Notes: a model not told the origin generated them from the sequence alone. Counted from the stretch's first letter, positions 36,047 through 45,933 are shown. The stretch is 64,000 nt of DNA from Cryptomeria japonica (GCF_030272615.1 NC_081409.1:21888260-21952259); one strand, 5' to 3'. Numbers and translations are program-made.

Positions 36047-37194
36047 GCACTAGAGAAGGAGAGAAAATTTTGAATTTAGAGGTAGCAATTTTCAGTAAAA
36101 TCAGCCAATCTTCTGGATTTAAGCTGTTAAATGCAATCACGACAGTCTCCCGAAATTTCGGAAAAAATGTCCGGGACTGTGGCGCTCGGAGTGCAACACG
36201 GTCCTTGCAACTTTTTTCAAAATTTGCAGGGATGAAAGTTATGATGATTTTAGAGCTAATCTGAAAAAATTGAGTGATTTTACGATCTGTACATAGGCCA
36301 AATTAAAGTTGCAATCTCAAAATTGAACCCTACCCAGATTGTCGAAAAATGCAAAATTTGAATTTTGAAAAAGAGAGGGAAACTGAAATTTTGAATTTTA
36401 TGATTTTAGAGGGAATGTCAAGAGCAATGCAAATTTTGAAATTCAAAAGTTGACTCAATTTCACGCAAAATTCAATTTTGAAAGCGGAAATTAAAGTTGT
36501 TGTAATTAAGCACTTAATTTCAAAAGTCACAAAATGCAAGAATTTGAATAAAGCACTGAAATTTCGAATGAATGCAAACACACTTTTCAGATTTAGGACA
36601 GTAAGAACACAATTTTGACACAAAATTTCAATTTCAATGATTTTTGAATGTTTAGAAGCCTTAATCCAAGCAATCACAAGACCAACTTTGACTGTAATTT
36701 TGAAGGTGTTATAATTGATAAAATCAGCCAAAATTCTGGATTTTAGCAAGAAAATACAGTAAGATCTTGCTCCCAAAATTTCGGAAAAAATGTCGGGGAC
36801 GATGGCGCTCGGCGCCACGGTCCTTGCAACTTTTTTCCAAATTTTCAGGGATGAAAGATGTTGTGATTTTATTGCGGAATCCAAAGTTACAGCTGATTTG
36901 GAGATGTTTTGATCAGTGAAATTGTCGGACAAAGGTTGAATCAAGAGGGTTTCAAAAATTAGGGTTTTGACACTTAACCACTTAATTTTCAGAATTAAAG
37001 CACAAATATGAATTGATAATTTGTAATAGAAGGACAGATCTGAAACAAGCATTAACATTTAGACATTTCGCAAGTTCAATTACTAAAAAGAAATTTTAGG
37101 GTTTTAATGCAATCACCTCTAAAATTTTGCAAAAGATCAAACATGGAAATGTAATCAATTTTTTCAGATCTAAGCATGAAAAATCAGAAAGGAT
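36047..37194 (-). other. Gag-only element leader
   Basis: Untranslated leader between primer-binding site and ORF, very rich in AATTTTGAAATT-type sequence. A roughly 60-bp GC-richer block occurs twice (36150-36212 and 36775-36833) with the core GGCGCTCGG followed by CACGGTCCTTGCAAC. A related block sits in both LTRs (31026-31058, 37592-37624). Confidence 0.75.
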
Positions 37195-37213
37195 GTTCAC
37201 GTCGGGTTCACCA
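37195..37213 (-). other. Gag-only element primer-binding site
   Basis: Minus strand TGGTGAACCCGACGTGAAC, three bases after the LTR end. It matches the Gypsy-2 site at 19728 in 18 of 19 bases. Confidence 0.8.
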
Positions 37214-37216
37214 AAA

Positions 37217-38468
37217 TGTAAAGCGGAAAATCGCGATCGAACCCTAGTTGTTCTCCCCTCTTCCAACTCCGAGGAGAGAGAAGGGAGGTTCGCTAGGATT
37301 CGATGGTTTTCACTTAGGGGAGAGACTTTACATTCAAAAGAGGGGTTGAAACCCACAAGATCCAATCCCACGCAATGCAAGATTGGATGCTAAATGAGTT
37401 TCAAGGGTTAAGACAACAAGGCTACCCTCTTTTGTAAAGAATGTTGATAGAAGAATTAAACTAAGCATGCATAGAAAATGACAAAGATTTGCTTATAAAC
37501 TGAGTTTGGATTATAGGATGAAGCTGCGGACCTGGAATTAGCAGTAAAATGTCAATACGGCGCTGTCCTGCAAATTTGAGCAAAAGTTGTCAGGATGATG
37601 GCGCCCGACGCCACGGTCCTCCGAAAAATCCGCGAAACGAAGGGGGATCTGTTCGTCTCTGCACAAGGATTCCAGATCTTCAATTTCAGCCGCGTACCTG
37701 CAACCTACACACAGAAAAGCGAAGACGATTGGGGGGTTAGGGATTAGGGGTTTGCCTTTAGGTCAAACCCCGGTTTTGGAATTAACCAAGAAATGAGCAA
37801 GAGTTGTAAATGTAAATGTATGTAAAACAAGTACTAATACCTTGTTCTAAGGATGTTTGTATCCTTATGTGCGAAGGTTTAGATGTTGTATGTTGTATGT
37901 AGCATGTAATATGTGATCTCCTCTTCAATGGTTGAATCCTTGTCTTGAATGCAACACTTAGCCTTGAATGGAGACTTAGAAGGAATGCTTGAATGCTTGA
38001 ATGTTTGAATGTTTGAATCTTGCTTTCGCCTTTTTTTCATCTATCCTCTTCCTGCCAAATGAGAGAGAAAAATGTAGTTTATATACTTGTCATTTAGGGC
38101 TGATAGACTGATTTTCCCGACCTTAGGCCGACTAGGAAAGTTAATTTCCAAATTGCAAACAAAAAGACTTGAGCCCCTTAGGAGACCGGGCCCAAAATAG
38201 GACCCAGGGACCAGGGCGCTGGGCGCCCTGGTCCTGAGGGACCAGGGTGCTGGGCGCTCTGGTCCTGAGGGACCAGGGTGCTGGGCGCTCTGGTCCCACC
38301 TCCCGGGACAGCAGGGTGCAAGGAGGTTCAGGCCAGGGTGCTTGAAAAATGCAGTTTTCAGTGTCATGAGCAAGTTTTAGGGTCTCCATTCAGGTTGCGT
38401 GTTGCGTCGCCATCGTGAAGACCAAAATGCAGTCGAAATTGCAAGTGTCGCAATTTTAGGACGCTACA
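37217..38468 (-). repeat. Gag-only element LTR (upstream copy)
   Basis: On the plus strand it runs from TGTAAAGCGGAAAATCGCG to AGGACGCTACA. It differs from the other LTR by about 20 transitions and one additional 31-bp minisatellite unit. In element orientation this is the 5' LTR. Confidence 0.95.
38207..38302. repeat. 31-bp hairpin minisatellite, three units
   Basis: Units start at 38207, 38238 and 38269. The first has a perfect GGGCGC-TGG-GCGCCC dyad core flanked by GGACCA/TGGTCC. Confidence 0.88.
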
Positions 38469-38719
38469 CAAAGGAAAGAGGAAAAGGCCCTTGGAATGAG
38501 AAGTCACGAGGGAAGTCAAAGAAAGGACGCTCTCAATCTAGAGGAAAGAAAGATTGCTGGTACTGCAGAAAGCCTGGTCATCTAAAGAAAGACTGTTGGT
38601 CTCGGAAAAACAAAGAAGGAGACAAAAATGAAAATGACAGTAAGGAAGCTAATATTGCGAGTAATACTTTACGAGATGCTTTAATCTTATGTTTGGATAA
38701 TGTTAATGATTCATGGTAA
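38469..38719 (+). pseudogene. Copia-2 gag, nucleocapsid part
   Basis: The gag frame resumes after the insertion. KERGKGPWNEKSRGKSKKGR leads to a zinc knuckle CWYCRKPGHLKKDC (CX2CX4HX4C) and an acidic linker ending NVNDSW. The target duplication CAAAG at its start belongs to the inner insertion. Confidence 0.85.
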
Positions 38720-39813
38720 TAGATTCTGGGGCTTCATTTCATGCTACACCCCATAGAAAATATTTTCTAGATTATGTTCAAGGTGATTTTGGACAGGTAT
38801 ATTTGGGTGATGATGAGCCTTGTCAAATTGTTGGAAAAGGAAAGATAAAGATCAAGTTGCAGAATGGAAATGACTGGTTTTTGCAGGAGGTAAGACGTGT
38901 TCCTAACGTAAGAAGAAATTTAATTTATGCAGGGCAACTAGGTAGTGAAGGTTGCATAGTTACCTTCTTAGACAGTATCTGGAAGGTCAGTAAAGGATCA
39001 TTAGTAGTAGCTAAAGGTGCGAAGGTAGGCACATTATATCTATGTATTGGTAACACTTACTCTACCTTAGCTACTACAGACAAAGTTACTGCAAGGACAA
39101 CAACAACAGATGTTGCAAGAACAGATTCGATAATGTGGCACCATAGGCTTGGGCACATGAGTGAGAAAGGGATGAAAATACTTCACTCCAAAAATCTATT
39201 GCTAGGACTAAAGAAGATTGATTTAGAGTTATGTGAAAACTGTGTTTATGGCAAACAAAAAAGAGTCTGATTTCTCAAGGTTGGGAAAGAGAAGAAGAGT
39301 GATAAGTTAGAGCTTGTGCATTTAGATGTATGAGGACCGAATCAGGTATCATCTCTTGGTGGCTCTTGTTATTATGTTATTTTTATTGATGACTCAACCA
39401 GAAAAAAAACATGGGTATATTTCCTAAAACAAAAATCAAATGTTCTTAAAACTTTTAAGAAATGGAAAGCTTTGGTTGAGAATGAGACAAGAAAAAAGTT
39501 GAAGTGTCTCAGATCGAATAATGGAGGTGAGTATTGTAGCAAAGCATTTGAAGATTACTACTCCTTAAATGGGATTAGAAAGCAGAAGACAGTTCCAAGA
39601 ACTCCACAGGAAAATGGTGTGTCAGAGAGAATGAATAGGACTATCATGGAACGCGCGAGGAGCATGAGATTGCATGCTGGATTGCCCTTACATTTTTGGG
39701 CAGATGTTGTACATACTGCTATCTATTTGATAAATAGAGGACCTTCAACCCCTTTGGATGGTGCTATTCCAGAGGAGGCATGGACTAGTAAAAAGGTAAT
39801 TATTCTTTTCTAA
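38713..39813 (+). pseudogene. Copia-2 protease and integrase
   Basis: The protease starts VIDSGASFHATPHRKYF with an intact D-S-G triad. The pre-integrase zinc motif is WHHRLGHMSEKG...CENCVYGKQK (39135-39260). The integrase core has FIDDSTRKTWVYF, then RSNNGGEYCSKAF and TPQENGVSERMNRT. The second catalytic aspartate (normally SDNGGEY) is N. Stops at 39268 and 39331 and a frameshift at about 39800 (KKVIILF) inactivate it. Confidence 0.87.
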
Positions 39814-41770
39814 AAACCTTTGGTTGTGAAGCTTTTGTCCATGTTGATAAAGAAAACAGAACCAAGATTGATGCTAAATCTTAGAAATGTACCTTCATTG
39901 GATATGAGATAGATGAATATGTCTATCGGTTATGGGATTTTGAAAATAAGAAAATAACTAGAAGTAGAGATGTTATATTCAATGAGAAGGTTATTTATAA
40001 AGAACAGATGCAGGAAAAGAAGTATGAACAAGACAAGCAAGAATATGTGGTGTTGGATGAGATTCCCGAAAATGAAATGCCACAGGTACCTAATGCTCAG
40101 TAACATCAAAATGTCTCACAAACTCCTGCAAGTGTTAGACATTCTATGAGGTCAAGTAGACCCCCTGAAAGATTTTCTCCTTCTTTGTATTCTATATTAT
40201 TAACTGATTCTGGTGAACCAGAAGAATATGAAGAAGCAATGCAGGTGGATGCCAAACAACAGTGGGAGCTAGACATGAAAGAAGAGATGGAATCCTTGAT
40301 GAAAAATAAGACTTGGGACTTAGTCCCTTTACCTGTAGAAAAAAGAGCCTTGCCTAACAAATGGGTTTATCAGCTAAAGGAGGAGGAAGGAGGTCAGAAA
40401 AGATATAAGGCCAGACTTGTGGTAAAAGGTTTTGCACAAAAAAAGGGTATAGATTATGATGAAATATTTTCTCTAGTTGTAAAAATGACTTCAATTATAA
40501 TTGTGCTTAGTCTTGTGGCTGTAGATGATTTACATCTTGAACAATTAGATGTGAAAACAACTTTTCTCCATGGAGATTTGGAGGAGGAAATTTACATGTT
40601 GCAACCACAGGGATATGAGGTCAAAGGTAAGGAGAACTTGGTGTGCAAGTTGAAGAAAAGTTTGTATGGCCTAAAGCAAGCACCCCAACAATGGTATTTA
40701 AAATTTGATAGTTTCATGGCTGAACACGGTTATCATAGATGTCATTCTGATCATTGTGTATATTTTAAGAGATTGGATAATGGCAGTTATATTATCCTGT
40801 TTCTTTATGTTGATGACATGCTTGTTGCTGGGTCTAACATGGAACACATAAATGATCTTAAACAGAAATTAGCCAGGTCATTTTCTATGAAGGATTTGGG
40901 TGCAGCTAAGCAAATTCTGGGTATGAGGATTACAGGGGACAGAAAAAATAGAACCTTGAATTTGTCCCAAAGTGAGTATATAAAGAAGGTGTTGAAAAGA
41001 TTTAACATGGAGGATGCAAAAGCAGTTAGTACACCTTTGGCTAGTCATTTCAAATTGACTAAGGAGATGTGCCCAAAGGTATAGGAAGAAGTAAAGAAAA
41101 TGTCTAACATCCCGTTTTCATCAGCTTTTGGCAGTCTGATGTATGCAATGGTATGCACAAGGCCATATATTGCGCATGCAATGGGAGTTGTGAGCAGGTT
41201 TATGAATAATCCAGGTATGGAACATTGGAATGCTGTGAAATGGATCCTTCGGTATTTGAAATGAACCACTATGAAGGTATTATGTTTCAAAGGATCTAAT
41301 GCTGCTCTGAGTGGATTTGTTGACTTTGATCTGGTAGGTGATATTGATTCACGAAGGAGCACTACAGGGTATGTTTTTACTATAGGGGAACTGCAATCAG
41401 TTGGATTTCTAGGCTGCAAAAGGTTGTTGCACTTTTAACCACTAAAGGTGAGTATGTTGCTGCTACAAAAGCCAACAAGGAGATGATTTGGTTATAATTT
41501 TTTCTAGAGGAATTGGGTTAGACACAGGAGGATTGCCCATTGTATACTGATAGCCAGAGTGCCATTCATCTTGCGAAGAACTTTGCTTTTCATTCAATGA
41601 CAAAGAACATTCAGCTCAGGTACCACTTCATCCAGACTGTTTTGGAGGAGGGTCAGTTACAGCTTGAGAAGATTCACACAAGTGAGAGTCCTGCCGATAT
41701 GTTCATGAAGGCAGTTCCACAGGAGAAGCTGATTTCTTCATCAGTTTTTGTTGATCTTCTTGATTGATAA
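39814..41770 (+). pseudogene. Copia-2 reverse transcriptase and RNase H
   Basis: The end of integrase (SFLKTFGCEAFVHVDKENR) is followed by a linker. Reverse transcriptase occupies 40146-41084: NKTWDLVPLPVEKRALPNKW, KARLVVKGFAQKKGIDYDE, LDVKTTFLHGDLEEEIYM, SLYGLKQAPQQWY and an intact LYVDDMLVAGS box. RNase H follows with frame changes: SRRSTTGYVF near 41350, then YTDSQSAIHLAKNFAFHS and KIHTSESPADMFMKAVP up to the stop at 41768. A stop at 41083 and frameshifts near 41390 and 41500 break the frame. Confidence 0.87.
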
Positions 41771-41903
41771 TTGTGGAATTTATACCAGTCGAGTCCTAGT
41801 GTTTTATCCAGCAGATGTTGCATGTACAATGGTGTCGTGTAGTATCAGTCTCCAAGTGGGAGATTGTTCGGTGTGAAGCCTGATCAGTCTCCAAGTGGGA
41901 GAT
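41771..41903 (+). other. Copia-2 3' non-coding region with duplicated polypurine tract
   Basis: CAGTCTCCAAGTGGGAGATT occurs twice, ending near 41864 and 41904. The second copy abuts the 3' LTR. Confidence 0.75.
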
Positions 41904-42292
41904 TATTGAAATGTGGCGACTGATCAACAAAGTACTGTACACTCAGCATGTATCCTTGCCAGGTTCTGGGATCAAATTTTTTTTTTTTTGGTATTTTTTT
42001 TGATGAAAACTGACATTGTAATAAAACCCTAAAAAGGCCAACTTTGTTTTTTCCCTAAAAATGCATGTTATAAGCGGTTGGGATGCTTAAGGCATTGTAA
42101 GGTTGATGTACTATTTTTGCTGGATAATAAGAAAGATTGGACGACTGTGTATGGTGGACGTAACCCATTCTGGGTGAACCATGTTAAATCTCCGTGTTAT
42201 CTGTGTCCTGTTTTATTCCTTTATCTTTTGTATTTAAATCTACATATAATTGTTGGTTCATATTTGCTTTGGATATGCTTGAAACTCTAACA
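41904..42292 (+). repeat. Copia-2 3' LTR
   Basis: It begins TATTGAAATGTGGCGACTG (TG decayed to TA) and ends AACTCTAACA. The target duplication ATAAG follows at 42293-42297. Confidence 0.92.
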
Positions 42293-42504
42293 ATAAGAAT
42301 CTGTACCAACTTCTGAGATCTAAACAAAGCATGTCCTAAGGATGATTTCCCATTACCTAATATAGACATGATAGTTGACTTAACTGTTGGGAATGAAATG
42401 CTAGATGGTTTCTCAGGATATAACCAGATCAGGATTGCACTAGAAGATCAACACAAGATGACATTTACCTATCCATGGGGAACATATTGCTAGAATGTCA
42501 TGCT
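42293..42504 (+). pseudogene. Gypsy-2 reverse transcriptase, middle part
   Basis: After the ATAAG duplication the frame reads RICTNFxDLNKACPKDDFPL, NIDMIVDLTVGNEMLDGFSG, YNQIRIALEDQHKMTF and YPWGTYC. This is the central gypsy reverse transcriptase segment. It stops at the next insertion, where MPFALKN is picked up again at 45935. Confidence 0.85.
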
Positions 42505-42813
42505 TCTTGTTCTCCATTTTGAAAACTTCTGTTTCTTCTCTTTAAAAGTGAAAGCTACTGCCTCTGTGCTGTAATGGAAGAGAACAACAAAAAGTTTGAA
42601 ATAAAGACAAAAATATGAGGTTCCAAATGAGGAAACCTCCTACACTTTAAGCCTTTAAAATCTTGTGTAGGTGAACCCTTTTAAGACTATTTCATTACAA
42701 AAATAGCAAAAGGTTTATAGAAAACCAGTGTAAATTCCTGTAAACTTCCCTTTCTAACTGGTGCAACTAAAACATAAATGGAAAGTTGATTTGATCTTTT
42801 GAAAAGGATCACA
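42505..42813 (-). repeat. Inverted LTR copy of the three-LTR element
   Basis: This is the reverse complement of the LTRs at 43296 and 45626. The plus strand starts TCTTGTTCTCCATTTTG (G to C change in the terminal TG) and ends GGATCACA. Confidence 0.88.
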
Positions 42814-43295
42814 AAATGCACCCAAAAACCATCAGGTAAACCAATGCCTTATCTGGGCACTAGAGTCATCTACAACATACTACAACCTGACAAAAGAAAC
42901 TTGTACACAAATCACAAGTTCCCGATCTATCAACTCTGAATATGCCTGACATATACAAAGTCCTAATCTGAACCAGACTTCATCATCAAATCCATACCAA
43001 AATTACTGATATCAATGACTTTGTTTAAAGTAAATTTATATTTTCCTCCTTGAGAAGAATACTAAAAACAACTTCATTAGATGCATAGCAAATCATTCAA
43101 ATAAACAATCCTTAATTATTTAAGTAGAATGAACATCAGTACAATGACATAGAGACAATAAAAGTCCGAGTTTAAATTCTCTGGACTGTATATTTCATTC
43201 CTATGTCAAAAAGGTTACAAGTACATCATATCTGACTTAGAAATTGCTAGGAAAATTGCCTGGATTGATTTTGCTAGAGTTTAGCTACAAAATTT
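42814..43295. other. Spacer between inverted and direct LTR
   Basis: 482 bp, AT-rich, no ORF and no primer-binding site recognised. It could be the 3' internal end of an inverted element copy. Confidence 0.5.
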
Positions 43296-43605
43296 TGTGA
43301 CCCTTTTCAAAAGATCAAATCAACTTTCCATTTATGTTTTAGTTGTACCAGTCAGAAAGGAAAGTTTACAAGAATTTACACTGGTTTTCTATAAACCTTT
43401 TGCTATTTTTTTTAAGAAAATGGTCTTAAAAGGGTTCACCTGCCCAAGATTTTAAAGGCTTAAAGTGTAGGAGGTTTCCTCATTTGGAACCTCATATTGT
43501 TGTCTTTATTTCAAACTTTTTGTTATTCTCTTCCATTGCAGCACAGAGGCAGTAGCTTTCACTTTTAAAGAGAAGAAACAAAAGTTTTCAAAATGGAGAA
43601 CAACA
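43296..43605 (+). repeat. Direct LTR (5') of the three-LTR element
   Basis: It begins TGTGACCCTTTTCAAAAG and ends GGAGAACAACA, followed four bases later by the primer-binding site. Confidence 0.88.
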
Positions 43606-43609
43606 AAAG

Positions 43610-43627
43610 TGGCGACTCTGCTGGGGA
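43610..43627 (+). other. Primer-binding site of the three-LTR element
   Basis: TGGCGACTCTGCTGGGGA, a site found in plant gypsy elements of the Tat/Ogre type. Related copies recur downstream at about 43713 (TGGTGACTCTACTGGGGA), 43931 and 44012. Confidence 0.8.
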
Positions 43628-44463
43628 CTGAATGAACTATTGAGAATCTCTGGTAAAGAAAAAATTGTTTAATATATAGTTGAGATTATCCCATCCGAGT
43701 CACAACAAAAATGGTGACTCTACTGGGGAACGACAGTGTCTTGTAATTGCATTTTCAGTAAGGCTGAGAGAAGTTGTATTCACCTTGTTGATTGCAGACA
43801 AACCCATAAGTCTTGCCAAAATTGATTTGGGGAAGAGTCTTAGAAGTTTACAAATTTGAAAGTTATTTTAAGATTTGAAAGTGTATACCCTGGAAGGTTT
43901 TGTTGTTGAGAAATTTTTAAAAAAATATTATGTGACTCTGCTGTGTGAGACCTAGAAATTTGAAATTGTTTTAGAGTGAAGATCAGTGGTTAAATTTTAT
44001 TCTTCAGGGAGGTGGCGACTCTGTAAGAACGAACCTGAGATTTGGAGGAGTTCCTCAAATTTTCAATCAGAGGTGAAGTGGACAACAACAGTAAATTTAC
44101 TCCAGGTATTCCTCATTTTTGAAATAATTATTTGTTCCTTATAAGGTGAAAAGGTCACCATAGAAAGGAAAATAAATCTGCACTTCACATACTTCTTGTT
44201 TTGAAAAGTTTCAATCAGAAATATTGTGAGAAGTATTTCAGGTTTTGAAGTTAATGACTGCATATGTTTTGAAAAGTGTTTGCAAAACATTAAGATGTAT
44301 TGTCATTGTAATCGTTTAGTAGATGTTTCAAATTTGATGGATCTAGAGGCGGTTCCTAGATCTAAAATTTCTTTGTCAAATTTGAAAGACATTGATAGGG
44401 AAATTGAGATATGTTTTCAAAAGATCCAAGAAAAAATCATCTTGTTTTTAAGAAGGAAAATAG

Positions 44464-45630
44464 GGAAAAGAAAGGAAGAATCATCATGTCTTTTATGAAA
44501 GATTTAGTGCTACATTAAATGAGCTTCCAATTGATGTTAGACTCCATGAGTCTGTTTGGATTGAGTTATTCTTAGAGCTTGATGAGCCCGACTCAGTCAA
44601 TTGGTCTACAACCTTGACAGAAGAAAGTGTTGCACACATTAAAGAGTGGATAGATGAGATTGAAATGAATAAATCTGAAAATGCACATAATATTGAATAT
44701 AGTGATGGAGATGAATCTGTGAGTGGAGATGTCTCATATGATGCTGAAGATGACTCTTATTCTCAGCATGACAGTGCAAATATGTATTCAAAGCAAGACA
44801 AAAATTGTGAGAACATAAGTTGTTGTTCAAATAGCCAGGAGCCTGTTGAGGTTTCAAATTTGAATAATATAGATCATCTTGTTGTTTGTTTCAATCCACA
44901 AAGTGTTTGCAACCAGGGTTATGAAACCATGTTGCAACATATTGCAACACTTTATGAGCAACATGATAAAAGTAATGATGCAGATACAAGTTGTTGTAAT
45001 GATGAAATAGATGTGCACAAATACATGAGAACAAAATATTTAATGCCTGCATCAGATTGGGACAATGTTTACAACACAGAAGGTAAAGCCAAGGAAAATG
45101 AAAATAGAGGAGAAGGTTCACTAAGTAGTGAACAAATCTCTGAACTCTTAGCTGCTGATCTTCAGAGGTATGCATCCAAAAGTGTCCCCAATCTCTCATA
45201 CCCAACCAATATACATTTTGATACTGATAATATTTTTGAGGGTGTGAAGTATGATACATATACTGTTGATTCTCTCCCTATAGTTGATTTGAATAGTAGA
45301 CAAGGTGAAAATGCATATAAGGTTGATATATGTGATAAAGTGGATTCATATGCTGATATGAATTCAGAATTTGATATGCATTGTGTGGATTTTGCTGTTA
45401 AAAAGAATGATAGATCTGAAGTTGTTTTCCTAGATTTGCAAGTGGTTAATGAACCATTACTTGATGATGTATTTCCATGTGTGCAAAGTGTTGATAGAAA
45501 ATGTGATCAACAAGATCTTGAAATGCGGTCATTTTATGAGGAAATGTTCCTCTCTAGTTTGCAAGACAATATTAAGGATGAGTTTTGTCCTTTTGTGCAA
45601 ACTAGTGGTCAGGAAGATAAAATTTTGTGA
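44464..45630 (+). CDS. Acidic protein of unknown function in the three-LTR element
   Basis: The frame is open from 44464 to a TGA at 45628-45630, with the first ATG at 44614 (338 residues). I do not recognise the protein. It is rich in Asp, Glu, Asn and Ser (EYSDGDESVSGDVSYDAEDD near residue 28), with scattered Cys and short conserved-looking units such as HIKEWIDEIE. It has no protease, polymerase or zinc-knuckle motif. The stop overlaps the start of the 3' LTR. Upstream, 44226-44498 holds a second open frame (ISLSNLKDIDREIEICFQKI), and the two may have been one protein before a frameshift near 44440. The uninterrupted length suggests recent coding or host-like function; a cargo ORF is one option. 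Confidence 0.5.
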   Translation, partial: GKERKNHHVFYERFSATLNELPIDVRLHESVWIELFLELDEPDSVNWSTTLTEESVAHIKEWIDEIEMNKSENAHNIEYSDGDESVSGDVSYDAEDDSYSQHDSANMYSKQDKNCENISCCSNSQEPVEVSNLNNIDHLVVCFNPQSVCNQGYETMLQHIATLYEQHDKSNDADTSCCNDEIDVHKYMRTKYLMPASDWDNVYNTEGKAKENENRGEGSLSSEQISELLAADLQRYASKSVPNLSYPTNIHFDTDNIFEGVKYDTYTVDSLPIVDLNSRQGENAYKVDICDKVDSYADMNSEFDMHCVDFAVKKNDRSEVVFLDLQVVNEPLLDDVFPCVQSVDRKCDQQDLEMRSFYEEMFLSSLQDNIKDEFCPFVQTSGQEDKIL

Positions 45631-45933
45631 CACTTTTCAAAAGATCAAATCAACTTTCCATTTATGTTTTAGTTGTACCAGTGAGAAAGGAAAGTTTACA
45701 GGAATTTACAATGGTTTTCTGTAAACCTTTGCTATTTTTGTAAGAAAATAGTCTAAAAAGGGTTCACCTGCCCAAGCTTTTAAAGGCTTAAAGTGTAGGA
45801 GGTTTCCTCATTTGGAACCTCATATTGTTGTCTTTATTTAAATTTTTTTGTTGTTCTATTCCATTGCAGCACAAAGGTAGTAGCTTTCACTTTTAAAGAG
45901 AAGAAAAATAAGTTTTCAAAATGGAGAACAACA
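45626..45933 (+). repeat. Direct LTR (3') of the three-LTR element
   Basis: It begins TGTGACACTTTTCAAAAG and ends GGAGAACAACA. The duplication ATGCC follows, after which Gypsy-2 resumes. Confidence 0.88.

Larger units (their letters stand above)
30651..38468 (-). mobile_element. Gag-only Gypsy-type LTR element (TR-GAG-like), minus strand
   Basis: The element is 7,818 bp with LTRs of 1,221 bp (30651-31871) and 1,252 bp (37217-38468). The target duplication is CAAAG at 30646-30650 and 38469-38473. On the minus strand the order is LTR, primer-binding site (37213-37195), leader, one long ORF (36046-32606), about 730 bp of non-coding DNA, polypurine tract AAAGTGGGGGCTAAA, LTR. There is no reverse transcriptase, RNase H or integrase on either strand, so it needs enzymes from elsewhere. 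About 20 differences (nearly all transitions) and one 31-bp unit separate the LTRs, making it the youngest layer of the nest. Confidence 0.92.
29569..42292 (+). mobile_element. Copia-2: LTR retrotransposon, split by a gag-only element
   Basis: LTRs are 29569-29958 (390 bp) and 41904-42292 (389 bp), with target duplication ATAAG at 29564-29568 and 42293-42297. Internal order is primer-binding site, gag, [gag-only element 30651-38468], zinc knuckle, protease, integrase, reverse transcriptase, RNase H, i.e. Ty1/copia. Without the inner insert it is about 4.9 kb. By eye the LTRs differ at about 25 positions and the 3' LTR now starts TA instead of TG. Confidence 0.93.
42505..45933 (+). mobile_element. 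Polymerase-less LTR element with three LTRs, one inverted
   Basis: The insert is flanked by ATGCT (42500-42504) and ATGCC (45934-45938), an imperfect 5-bp duplication. Going right there is an inverted LTR (42505-42813), 482 bp of spacer, a direct LTR (43296-43605), a primer-binding site, an internal region with one acidic ORF and a direct LTR (45626-45933). No reverse transcriptase or integrase is visible, so it is non-autonomous (LARD-like). Normal elements have two direct LTRs; the inverted terminal copy needs a rearrangement or a composite insertion. Confidence 0.82.

Noticed and set aside
36330-37058. 242-codon minus-strand frame in the gag-only element leader
   Set aside because: Frame over biased AATTTTGAA-rich sequence lying between primer-binding site and gag; the translation is Ile/Lys/Leu/Phe/Ser-biased with no domain. 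It probably reflects composition.
42505-45933. Interpretation as a DNA transposon with ~310-bp terminal inverted repeats
   Set aside because: The inverted ends match, but the same sequence occurs a third time directly in front of a canonical primer-binding site, which identifies it as an LTR. There is also no transposase.
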